In this document: positions 36,106-43,464 of the stretch, piece by piece | How the letters are laid out: every line of letters starts with the position of its first letter | How positions within the stretch are numbered: the stretch's first letter is position 1 | Assembly (NCBI GenBank): GCA_964448135.1 | Contig: CAYUVH010000041.1 | Span: forward strand, 48,154-112,153 | Origin: CAYUVH01 sp964448135 | GTDB taxonomy: Bacteria > Verrucomicrobiota > Verrucomicrobiia > Limisphaerales > UBA8199 | Direction of reading: 5' to 3' | DNA length: 64,000 nt | The notes under the pieces: generated by a model | Told to the model about the DNA's origin: nothing | The model's input: the letters and a program-made list of their open reading frames with translations, nothing else | Databases searched by the model: none | Position numbers and translations under genes: made by a program

Positions 36106-38093
36106 TAGAATACTCGCTTGAGGGTGAACCAGAACAAATGGCGCTGAACCTGCTGGGCATTCACAAAATAATCGAAGCCGTAGTCGTAGCTGAGGCTGAG
36201 GCTGGTCCGGCCGATGGCGTAATTAAACGCTGCCCGCGCCACGCCGAGGGTTTGCTCCACGCCGCCGCCGGTCCGATGCGACATCCCGAGGTCCAGGTCC
36301 ATGCCGAGCCGGTAGGTCACGGTGCGATGATACCGCGCAAACCCCAGGTAGTTCTGCTCCTGCTGCTCCGATTGCGAATAGCTGATCCAGGATTCCGCGG
36401 CGTTGAAGCTCAGCGTGGAGGCGCCGTCCGGGCTGAAACTCGCCGACTGCGACAGGCGGAGCGCGTCGTAGGAATAGCCATCCGAGTAATACATTTCGTA
36501 GGCCGCCCCGGCGCCAAACCAGCGCCAGTTGAAATCGGAGCCGAAGGTGACGTCGGTGACATTGGGAATGCGGAGGCTGGCCGGTGCGTTGTTGTCGTAG
36601 ATATTGAGCCGCATGTACGCGGAGACCAGCCGCTGCCACAAATCCATCCGCACTTCAAAAGTCTCGGTGACGTTGTCATACGATCCGGCGGCGGTGGGCA
36701 CCACGCGGTAGTTCACGAGCACCGAGGCGCCGAACGGAATGCGGCCGCCATCCAGCCGCGTGATGATGGTCTGCGAGGGATTGCCGGTGACGATGTAGTC
36801 CAGACCCGGCGTGTAGGGCGGTTCGCCGTTGTTTTGATAAACCACGATCGAGTTCGGAAACACGTTCGCCTGCGCCAGCGTGAAGGAGTTGTCGGCGCCA
36901 AAGGTGTGCTGCTCGGCGAGGATCGTGCCGACGGTCTTCTGGTTGTCGTGCTCGAGGAAAATCGAATTATTCACGTAGAGCATCGAATTGTTGCCCAGGC
37001 TCTTCGTGTAATTCTCCGAGTTGCCCACGCCGAAACTCTGCAGGTAGCCGTTGAACCGGCCATCCGAGGTGTCCGTCTCCGCCCCACGGACGACCAGCGA
37101 CGAATTCAAGCTGTCATAAAGGTGGTGCGTGACGCCGGCCGAACCGGAATAGCTGCCGGAGTGAAAATCGCCCTGGGCAAAATTGTCGTAACTGAAATTT
37201 GCGGTGCTGGTGAGATTGTGCGGATGCGTGCCGCCCAGCGAGATGTCCGCGTTGCCCTGGCGGCTCTGCGGGCCGAGGTAATCGCTGATGTTGTAACTCG
37301 CGGTGGTGTTCAGCTGCCAGCGGTTCACGTCGCCGAACTGCTCGTTGTCCCCGAACGTGACGGTCTGGTCGGAGCCTTCGAGGTTCGAGGCGGTATCGAC
37401 GTAGGTATTCTCGTTGTAGTTGTAGTTCAACCGCGAACCGCCCACGCCGCGCGAATGGGCCACTTCGACATCAAACAGGTTCTGGACGGAAGAGTAGTTG
37501 CCGCTGAGGGCCATGGTTTCCTGGTCCACGTAGGTGTAGCCCGAGCCCATGGTCCAGGGGCCGTTGTTGTAGTTGAGCCGGCCGCCGTAGCGCCAGCCTT
37601 CGAGCCAGACGCGGTTGAAGGAGTCATAGTCCAGGAAGGTCCGGCCATAACCGGCGAAGAGATTGCCGTTGAGCGGCTTCGTGGGCAGAAAATTCAAGCC
37701 GCCGCCGAACGCGCCCAGGTATTCGAACTGGTTCTTGCTGCTGGAGGTGGAACCCGACTCCACCTTGATCTGGCCGAAGCCGGCCGCGAGCCAGCCGTTG
37801 AGATTGAAGCGGATGAAATTCGGATGGTAGATCGAGCCGTCCACGCTCGCGCCAAAATCCGGGCCGATGAAGAGGTGGCTTTCCTTCGCGGAGACATTGG
37901 ACTGCTGGAAGGTCGTGGACTCATAGCTGCCCTCCGAATAAATGCCGAGACTGGAGTCCTGGAGATTCACGGTGATGAGTTGCGGTTCCTGGGGCGGCGG
38001 CACGCGGAGCTGGGCGAGAGCACGAAAACTGGAGGCCAGGCTGGCCAGCAGGACCAGCCACCAACTCGCGCGTTGTGGCCACCGTGGGTTCAT
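36105..38093 (-). CDS. Outer-membrane beta-barrel protein, candidate porin of a porin-cytochrome conduit
   Basis: 662 residues; ATG at 38093 overlaps the 15-heme cytochrome stop by 4 nt. Signal peptide to about residue 28. Then many alternating amphipathic strands rich in Tyr, Asn, Ser and Gly separated by short turns (for example NGNLFAGYGRTFLDYDSF, SRLNYNYNENTYVDTASN, TSTANFSYDNFAQGDFHSGS), ending in RHLFWFTLKRVF with a C-terminal phenylalanine, the usual barrel-assembly signal. No cysteine or heme site. The length is in the range of MtrB and OmbB barrels that wrap multiheme cytochromes. Multiheme genes lie directly on one side and one gene away on the other, so a role as sheath of a transmembrane electron conduit is the best inference. 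Confidence 0.82.
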   Translation of the reverse strand: MNPRWPQRASWWLVLLASLASSFRALAQLRVPPPQEPQLITVNLQDSSLGIYSEGSYESTTFQQSNVSAKESHLFIGPDFGASVDGSIYHPNFIRFNLNGWLAAGFGQIKVESGSTSSSKNQFEYLGAFGGGLNFLPTKPLNGNLFAGYGRTFLDYDSFNRVWLEGWRYGGRLNYNNGPWTMGSGYTYVDQETMALSGNYSSVQNLFDVEVAHSRGVGGSRLNYNYNENTYVDTASNLEGSDQTVTFGDNEQFGDVNRWQLNTTASYNISDYLGPQSRQGNADISLGGTHPHNLTSTANFSYDNFAQGDFHSGSYSGSAGVTHHLYDSLNSSLVVRGAETDTSDGRFNGYLQSFGVGNSENYTKSLGNNSMLYVNNSIFLEHDNQKTVGTILAEQHTFGADNSFTLAQANVFPNSIVVYQNNGEPPYTPGLDYIVTGNPSQTIITRLDGGRIPFGASVLVNYRVVPTAAGSYDNVTETFEVRMDLWQRLVSAYMRLNIYDNNAPASLRIPNVTDVTFGSDFNWRWFGAGAAYEMYYSDGYSYDALRLSQSASFSPDGASTLSFNAAESWISYSQSEQQEQNYLGFARYHRTVTYRLGMDLDLGMSHRTGGGVEQTLGVARAAFNYAIGRTSLSLSYDYGFDYFVNAQQVQRHLFWFTLKRVF

Positions 38094-39475
38094 TTGGGTG
38101 CGGTGGCCGGCGGGGCCGTTGCTGATTTAAGACCCAGGGCGGTCAGGAGATTCCTGTCCTTGCCCCAATGCGGATCATGGCAGGCCGTGCAGGCGGTCGC
38201 CTCCTGGCCCGCGTGGGCCTTGACCGCCGCCAAATCCTTCTCCTCGTGGCACTCCATGCAGGCCTGGCGGCCGGGCTTGCTGAGCAATCCCTTCTCGTTG
38301 GACTGATGCGGGTTGTGACAGGAGGCGCAGTCACCGTTGGCAGCCGGGTCGTGCTTGAACGGCGCCTTCGCCAGGGCTTGTTGGAGGTCCTCGTGACACT
38401 CGTAACAGAGCTTGCCACCCGCCTTGCTCAACAGCTTCTTGTTGTCGGACTGATGCGGATTATGGCAGGAGGCGCACTCGCCGTTGGCCACGGGCTGGTG
38501 CACCACTTTGGCCTTCGCAATCTGCTGCTGGGTGTCCTCGTGACAATCGAAGCAGAGTTTTCCGTCGGGCTTCGTGAGCAGCTTTTTCAAATTCGATTGA
38601 TGCGGATTGTGGCAGGACATGCATTCGCCATTTGCCACCGGCTGATGCTTCACCTTCGCTTTGGCGAGTTGCTGCTGGGTGTCCTCATGACAGTCGTAAC
38701 ACAATTTGCCATCCGGCTTGATGAGCAGCTTTTTGAGTTCCGACTGGTGCGGGTTATGGCAGGAGGAACATTCGCCGTTCGCGACGGGCTGGTGCTGCAC
38801 TTTGCTTTTCGCCAGTTGCTGCTGGATGTCCTCGTGGCAGTCGTAGCAGAGCTTTCCGTCCGCCTTGACGAGGAGCTTTTTGAAATTGGAGCCGTGCGGA
38901 TCGTGGCAGGACCGGCAGTCGCCGTTCGCGGCGGGCTGGTGTTTCACCTTCGCGGTCTTGGGGAACGGATCGTGGCACTTTTCACACAGCGCCGGCGAGA
39001 GTTGCGACAGCAGGTTCGTGATCGAGGAGCCATGGGGTTCGTGGCAGGAGGAGCACTCGCTGTTCTCCGCGGGCTGGTGTTTCACCTTCATCTTCGCGAG
39101 AAAGTCCTCGTGGCACGAGAAGCACACCTGCCGTTGCGAGCCCTTCATCTTCACCGAGAACTGCGATTGATGGCATTCGGCGCACTTTTTCTCCTCATAA
39201 GGTGGATGCGGGAAGAACCTGGGCTTGGCGAAGGCCGGCGTGTTTGTGTTCGTCACCACCACGGTGTCCAGCGGCTGGCCATTTTCGTCGTACTGAATGC
39301 GGACCGCGTTGGTCGCGCCAGGCACCGGAACGCCGTCAAAAAAGGTGCTCAGCCATTTGTATTTGGTGTGCGTGCTGCAGCCCGCCACCAACAGCAGCAC
39401 CCCCGCCAGAAAGACCGCGACCGCCAACGAAAGATCTCGCCGGTCACGGTTTGGTTTTGGAGAAAGCGGCGTCAC
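38090..39475 (-). CDS. 15-heme cytochrome c lipoprotein built of tandem diheme repeats
   Basis: 461 residues; lipobox LLLVAGC (Cys33). Fifteen CxxCH sites: CAECH, CFSCH, then six repeats of about 46-49 residues each with two sites (CxSCH...LCxxCH), then CTACH. Repeat consensus: KHQPVANGEC.SCHNPHQS..KKLL.KPDGKLC.DCHED...; this is the doubled-CxxCH pattern of DmsE/MtrA-like and related cytochromes. The regular spacing would give an extended row of hemes. Being a lipoprotein, it is probably bound to the outer membrane, either face. It lies 38 nt after the second NHL lipoprotein gene and is coupled to the beta-barrel gene. Confidence 0.92.
   Translation of the reverse strand: MTPLSPKPNRDRRDLSLAVAVFLAGVLLLVAGCSTHTKYKWLSTFFDGVPVPGATNAVRIQYDENGQPLDTVVVTNTNTPAFAKPRFFPHPPYEEKKCAECHQSQFSVKMKGSQRQVCFSCHEDFLAKMKVKHQPAENSECSSCHEPHGSSITNLLSQLSPALCEKCHDPFPKTAKVKHQPAANGDCRSCHDPHGSNFKKLLVKADGKLCYDCHEDIQQQLAKSKVQHQPVANGECSSCHNPHQSELKKLLIKPDGKLCYDCHEDTQQQLAKAKVKHQPVANGECMSCHNPHQSNLKKLLTKPDGKLCFDCHEDTQQQIAKAKVVHQPVANGECASCHNPHQSDNKKLLSKAGGKLCYECHEDLQQALAKAPFKHDPAANGDCASCHNPHQSNEKGLLSKPGRQACMECHEEKDLAAVKAHAGQEATACTACHDPHWGKDRNLLTALGLKSATAPPATAPK
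38210..39082 (-). repeat. Six tandem diheme repeats in the 15-heme cytochrome gene
   Basis: Residues 132-422 of the cytochrome consist of six units of 46, 49, 49, 49, 49 and 49 residues, each coding for two CxxCH sites. Units 3-5 are the most alike. This suggests that the gene grew by unequal crossing-over and that heme number could vary between strains. Confidence 0.85.
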
Positions 39476-39513
39476 AAGCGGCTGACGCGGGCGTACCGGG
39501 CTTTCACCCGGCC

Positions 39514-40590
39514 TTATCCGCGGTGAAGAAACCCATACACACTCACCTTGCTGGGCCCGACCTGGTTCACGATCAGCACGAGATAGTCGAGCTTGTAGCC
39601 CGGGGCCACGTACTGCTTGAAAAGGTCCACGCTGTCGTAGTTCACGGCGGCACCCGCGGGCAGATACAGCGCCCCCGGCCCGCTGCTGGCCGGCTGGCCG
39701 AAATACATCAGCAGCTTGCCTTCCTTGTCGAAGAGCTGGACGACCGGCGCGGCCGCGTCCACCACGTAAAAGCGTCCCTCTTTGTCCGCCGCCACTCCCT
39801 TGGGCAGCGAAAACTGGCCCGGCGTCACCCCCATCTCACCGGTCTTGAAAAGGTATTTGCCCTCCGTATCAAATACCTTCACCACGAACCCCTGGGTGTC
39901 AGTCACGTAAACGTGGCCGTTGCCGTCCAGCGCCACATTGGTCGGGCCGAACAATTTTGAATTCTCGTCCTTGGTGTCCTTCGGAAAGGAAAACAACAAT
40001 TCGCGTTTGGCCTTGTCATACACCCGCACGCAATGGTTCGTCATGTCGGTGACGTAGAGGCGGTTGTCCGCCAGCGCGATCCCCGAGGGCCGCATCTCGT
40101 TGCGCTTGCCGATCGCGCCCAGGTACTTGTCATCCTTGCCGTAAATCAGCACCTCGTTGCGGCCGACGTCCGTTACGAAGATCGTGCCGTCGTCATCGAC
40201 GGCGAGGTTCACCGGCAATCGCATCGCGCCCTGGCCCGCCGGCTTGATGTAGCGCATCTTGTGCAACACGGGATCCGCCACGCTCACGTTGGCGGCCTGG
40301 GTGTCGCACACATAAATTTTCCCCCGTTTCATCACCACGCCGTACGGCTTGACGATCGGGCGGTACACCTTTTCCTGGCCGAGAATGAAATCCGCGAATT
40401 TGCCGCGGCCGCCCAGGTCGGTTTCCGTGCCGTAACTCCAGAGATACTGCAGGCGCGGCTCATCGGGCGCGGGTGGAAACATGGTGAATTCTTTCGGCGC
40501 CTGTTTTTTGGTCGCGCAACCGGCGGCCAGAAATCCGGCCGCCAGGGTGATCAAGAGAAGACGGGCGCAGGTCTGCATTCGGGTCTTCAT
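39514..40590 (-). CDS. NHL-repeat beta-propeller lipoprotein (second of two), first gene of the porin-cytochrome operon
   Basis: 358 residues from the ATG at 40590, which has a good AAAGGA ribosome site 3-4 nt before it; the frame is open further upstream without family features. Lipobox LAAGFLAAGC (Cys25). About six NHL blades, e.g. MRLPVNLAVDDDGTIFVTDVG, KLFGPTNVALDGNGHVYVTDTQ, FSLPKGVAADKEGRFYVVDAAA. It resembles the lipoprotein at 35062-36105 in layout, including the PPAPDEPRLQYLWSYGTETDLG start (PPDPARIAYVRSFSRAADLG in the other). Together they flank the 15-heme/barrel pair, so they may dock the cytochromes or brace the complex on the membrane. Confidence 0.9.
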   Translation of the reverse strand: MKTRMQTCARLLLITLAAGFLAAGCATKKQAPKEFTMFPPAPDEPRLQYLWSYGTETDLGGRGKFADFILGQEKVYRPIVKPYGVVMKRGKIYVCDTQAANVSVADPVLHKMRYIKPAGQGAMRLPVNLAVDDDGTIFVTDVGRNEVLIYGKDDKYLGAIGKRNEMRPSGIALADNRLYVTDMTNHCVRVYDKAKRELLFSFPKDTKDENSKLFGPTNVALDGNGHVYVTDTQGFVVKVFDTEGKYLFKTGEMGVTPGQFSLPKGVAADKEGRFYVVDAAAPVVQLFDKEGKLLMYFGQPASSGPGALYLPAGAAVNYDSVDLFKQYVAPGYKLDYLVLIVNQVGPSKVSVYGFLHRG

Positions 40591-41035
40591 AATTCCTTTC
40601 GGGATGCCTCCGCCGGGGGCGGAAGCGGGATGGGAGGCAAGCGTTCCACCGCCGGGCTCAAACCGGCCTTTGGCTTCAAAAGCTCCCGTTCCGCGGGGGC
40701 CGGTGGTTCTAACTTGTCTCATGGCCGCCATTTTCGGGCAGGCCGGAAAGTTCGACTCACCCTCCTCTGCCAATCCATGCGCATTTCTTGTTGGGTCGGC
40801 TTTTGGCGCGAAAAACCGGCGCGGGATTTTCCCGTCACACGCCCGGCGCCAAAAACCGAGGCAGGCATCATCGGCTTATCGTTTGGAAAAACGGTCGATC
40901 GGGGAGCGACACGGCATGGGTTCAGCCGCAGCCCGGTGGGACCGCGCCGCGGCACGATCGTTGGTCATGGCGCGTCCATCGCCAGCCGCCGGGGAGAGAA
41001 CCGGGAGCCCGCTGGTCACGCGCCCCTTCAACTTC
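40591..41035. promoter_or_regulatory. Probable promoter and leader region of the porin-cytochrome operon
   Basis: 445 nt between the terminator of the tetraheme gene and the first gene of the operon, so the operon promoter should lie here. It contains a nested inverted repeat at 40801-40854: outer arms TTTTGGCGC and GCGCCAAAA enclose a perfect small hairpin (CGGGA, TTT, TCCCG at 40822-40834). No -35/-10 pair is certain and no protein with family features is encoded. Confidence 0.5.
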
Positions 41036-41071
41036 AAAAAAAAGAGGCCCTGGCAGGGGGACCAGGGCCTC
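41036..41071 (-). terminator. Rho-independent terminator after the tetraheme cytochrome gene
   Basis: Read on the minus strand: stem GAGGCCCTGG / CCAGGGCCTC (10 bp, 8-nt loop) followed by eight T. It lies 45 nt after the stop of the tetraheme cytochrome gene and separates it from the porin-cytochrome operon. Confidence 0.95.
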
Positions 41072-41116
41072 AACTCACCGACCTTCACCCGGGGGCGCCG
41101 GTCGTGACTTGCCGGA

Positions 41117-41863
41117 TCACTTGATATGGCAAGTACGGCAGATCAGGCTGCCGCGGCCCGTCGCGTCGTTACCGCTGATCTTGACCATGATTCCGCTGGA
41201 AGGAGCGGAACCGATCAACTTATGCGGATCATGGCAGGAAGAGCATTGCATGTATCCGTTGACCAGCAGGGCTTGATTGATCGTCTGACCGCTCAAGCTC
41301 GTGCCCACCCATGATGCAGGCACCGGGGCGACATTGATGGTGAGATTGGTCTTGGGTGAGCCAATCGTATAGGACATCGGATCCTCCAAACCGCCGTCAG
41401 CCACGGCCAGCGCCGAGTTGTAGAGGAACGAAATCGGATGGGTCGTGTGCAGGTCCGGCCCGATTTTCGCGCTCGGATCGATGTAGTAGGCCGTGTTCGT
41501 GCCCAGGCCACCGATCGGCGCATTGACGCCCAGCGTGCCGTCATGGCAGCTCAAGCACGCCAGCGAAACGCCCGTGGGCTGCGCCGGCATGGAGGCTTGC
41601 AGCGTCGGGCTGCTGTACATTGTGAATCCGGAGGCGCCGCCGACCGAGGTCTGGTGCGCCCACAACGGAATGATCTGCGAGGGATCCGTATTGTGGGCCG
41701 TATGACACGGCGAGCAAACACCGTTGCGGGTGTTCCATACCGTGTAAGCGGAATTGGTGGACATGTCGTGGGGCGAGCCTTCAACACCCTTGTTGATGGC
41801 AGCCTGGCTTAAGGTGGGCAGACAGAGTGTCGCCCCCAATAGCAATAGGTGTAGTCTTTTCAT
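41117..41863 (-). CDS. Secreted tetraheme c-type cytochrome
   Basis: 248 residues from the ATG at 41863, which gives a signal peptide (MKRLHLLLLGATLCLPTLSQA); the frame is open another 70 codons upstream but that stretch does not look like protein and forms hairpins. Four heme sites: CSPCH, CLSCH, CSSCH, CRTCH. It matches the N-terminal third of the 12-heme cytochrome: CLSCHDGT, a THPISF/DHPVSF strand, and MQCSSCHDPH/VQCTSCHDPH. Probably a small periplasmic or secreted partner of the conduit. It has its own terminator and lies after hemA on the same strand with a 194-nt gap. Confidence 0.9.
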   Translation of the reverse strand: MKRLHLLLLGATLCLPTLSQAAINKGVEGSPHDMSTNSAYTVWNTRNGVCSPCHTAHNTDPSQIIPLWAHQTSVGGASGFTMYSSPTLQASMPAQPTGVSLACLSCHDGTLGVNAPIGGLGTNTAYYIDPSAKIGPDLHTTHPISFLYNSALAVADGGLEDPMSYTIGSPKTNLTINVAPVPASWVGTSLSGQTINQALLVNGYMQCSSCHDPHKLIGSAPSSGIMVKISGNDATGRGSLICRTCHIK

Positions 41864-42057
41864 AACTTTGTTGTTTTTAGCAGGTGCTTGTTGCGGTTCC
41901 ATTTCTGGAGATTGCGCGGCAACAAAACCTGCCGCGCGGAGCGGCACGGCGTATCCCGTCGACACGTCGTGTAACCAGGCAAACCGGACGGGCGCCGAAA
42001 AATTCGCCCGCTGCTTGTCTGGAAATGCATACTGAAAAACCCACAAATCATTACTCC
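41864..42057 (-). promoter_or_regulatory. Hairpin-rich region upstream of the tetraheme cytochrome gene
   Basis: 194 nt between hemA and the tetraheme gene, both on the minus strand. It contains a perfect 8-bp hairpin (arms GCGCGGCA and TGCCGCGC, 41914-41937) about 50 nt before the start codon, a short palindrome ACACG-T-CGTGT (41962-41972), and a GGGCG/CGCCC hairpin near 41990-42010. It could be a structured leader or an operator. I compared it with the c-di-GMP (GEMM) consensus and it does not fit. Confidence 0.4.
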
Positions 42058-43146
42058 TCAATGCGCCGGGCACGCCATCGCCCCCTCGAGGGCCCAGCGA
42101 AAATCCGGCCGGCTGGCCGCCACCGGCGCCCGCTCGGGTACCGCGGTCAGTCTCGGCATCAGCGCCGAAGTGCGCTTGCCCAGGATTGCCTGGCAGCGGG
42201 ACAATTCCTGCTGCCGCGACTTCAAGTTCTCTTTCACGATCCCCTCCAGGTCGTCCACGTTATAGAGGAAAACGTTCTCGAGCCGCGCGACGTCGGCGTC
42301 GATATCCCGCGGCACCGCGAGGTCAATCAGGAACAGGGGCCGGTTGCGCCGCTGCGCCATGGCCCGCCCCACTTCCGCCGCGTGCATGATCGTGTCCGGG
42401 CACCCGGTCGAGCTGACCACGATGTCCGCTTCGGTGAGTGTCTCCCAGGCTTGCTCGAAGGGAACCGCGCGTGCGCCGAATTCACTGGCGAGACCCACCG
42501 CCCGTTCATAGGAACGATTCGAGACGAGGAGCGACTTCGCCCCACGCTTCGCCAGGTGGCGCACGCAGGCTTCCCCCATTTTTCCGGCGCCAATGATCAT
42601 CACTGTCTTCTCCGAAAGCTGGGGGCCAAAAATTTTCTCGGCGAGCTCCACCGCCACGCTGCCCACGGAAGTCGCGCCGCAACCGATGCCCGTTTGCGTG
42701 CGGATTTCCTTGGCGGTTTGCAGCGCCGTTTGGAACAGGCGGTTCGTGATCCGGCCCGTCAATTTGCCCGACTGCGCGGCGAGGTAGGCCTGCTTGACCT
42801 GGCCGGTGATTTCCGTTTCCCCGATCACCATCGAGTCCAGGCCGCTGGCCACGGAGAACAAATGGTGCACCGCCTCGGCGCCTTCCTTGATGTAAAGGTA
42901 GGGCGCGAAATCCAGCACCGCGGGACAAAGTTGCTCGAACAGCCGGTTGATGTTGCCGTTGACCTTGGGCGTCACGCCATACACTTCGACGCGATTGCAG
43001 GTGGAAAGCAGCACGACCTCGGACAAACCACCGGCCTGCAGCAGGCGCGCGGCGTGGTTGGAGAGCTGCCCGGGGTGGGCGGCGAATCGCTCGCGTAGTT
43101 CCACGGGCGCGGTCTTGTAGCTGATTCCGGCGACAAATAGCTTCAT
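42058..43146 (-). CDS. hemA: Glutamyl-tRNA reductase
   Basis: Reduces glutamyl-tRNA to glutamate-1-semialdehyde with NADPH, the first committed step of heme synthesis by the C5 route. 362 residues; start at ATG 43146 with AAGGTG ahead. Seen: catalytic Cys50 in LLSTCNRVEVYG, the QVKQAYLAAQ linker, the NADPH-binding MIIGAGKMGEACVRHL motif, and VSSTGCPDTI. The C-terminal dimerisation domain is shorter than in many homologs (usual length ~415-430), ending soon after SRCQAILGKRTSALM. It is 42 kb from hemC and followed by a cytochrome gene rather than hemC. Confidence 0.95.
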   Translation of the reverse strand: MKLFVAGISYKTAPVELRERFAAHPGQLSNHAARLLQAGGLSEVVLLSTCNRVEVYGVTPKVNGNINRLFEQLCPAVLDFAPYLYIKEGAEAVHHLFSVASGLDSMVIGETEITGQVKQAYLAAQSGKLTGRITNRLFQTALQTAKEIRTQTGIGCGATSVGSVAVELAEKIFGPQLSEKTVMIIGAGKMGEACVRHLAKRGAKSLLVSNRSYERAVGLASEFGARAVPFEQAWETLTEADIVVSSTGCPDTIMHAAEVGRAMAQRRNRPLFLIDLAVPRDIDADVARLENVFLYNVDDLEGIVKENLKSRQQELSRCQAILGKRTSALMPRLTAVPERAPVAASRPDFRWALEGAMACPAH

Positions 43147-43464
43147 AACACCTTGGGTCTGAGGGTATGGATATTCCCGGGCTGGCTGCTCCCTGCTCGC
43201 AACTCATACCGGTTCGTTTTCACACCCAGAGCTTATTCAGCCTTGGAATGTCGACTCTCCCTTTCTTGCTATTTTCTCACCTAGAGTGGATGCATTGCCC
43301 AAAAACAGCGCGATTGCTCCGCCGGACGCTTACCCTGAATTGCCAACGGCGTAGTGCGTGAAGGCTGGCAGGCGCAGGCGAATCCCGCCATTAAAGTCTC
43401 AAGTGACTGACATATAGCGTGTTATGAAGCGCACCAGCCTCAACACCCCGCCGCGATAAACTCG
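43147..43464. other. Intergenic region upstream of hemA
   Basis: 318 nt between the hemA start and the end of the formylglycine-generating-enzyme-like gene (both minus strand). It should carry the hemA promoter. I see no clear promoter, hairpin or gene in it. Confidence 0.4.

Noticed and set aside
36096..39526. Two long plus-strand open frames (736 and 452 codons) opposite the beta-barrel and 15-heme genes
   Set aside because: The minus-strand proteins have signal peptides, a barrel end signal and fifteen CxxCH sites; the antisense frames have none of these and only mirror the repeats.
41864..42057. c-di-GMP (GEMM) riboswitch before the tetraheme cytochrome
   Set aside because: A GGCAAACC-like string occurs, but on the opposite strand from the gene, and the other conserved GEMM parts are missing.
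41864..42073. N-terminal extension of the tetraheme cytochrome frame by 70 codons
   Set aside because: It would bury the signal peptide inside the protein and overlaps hairpins; the start at 41863 is better.
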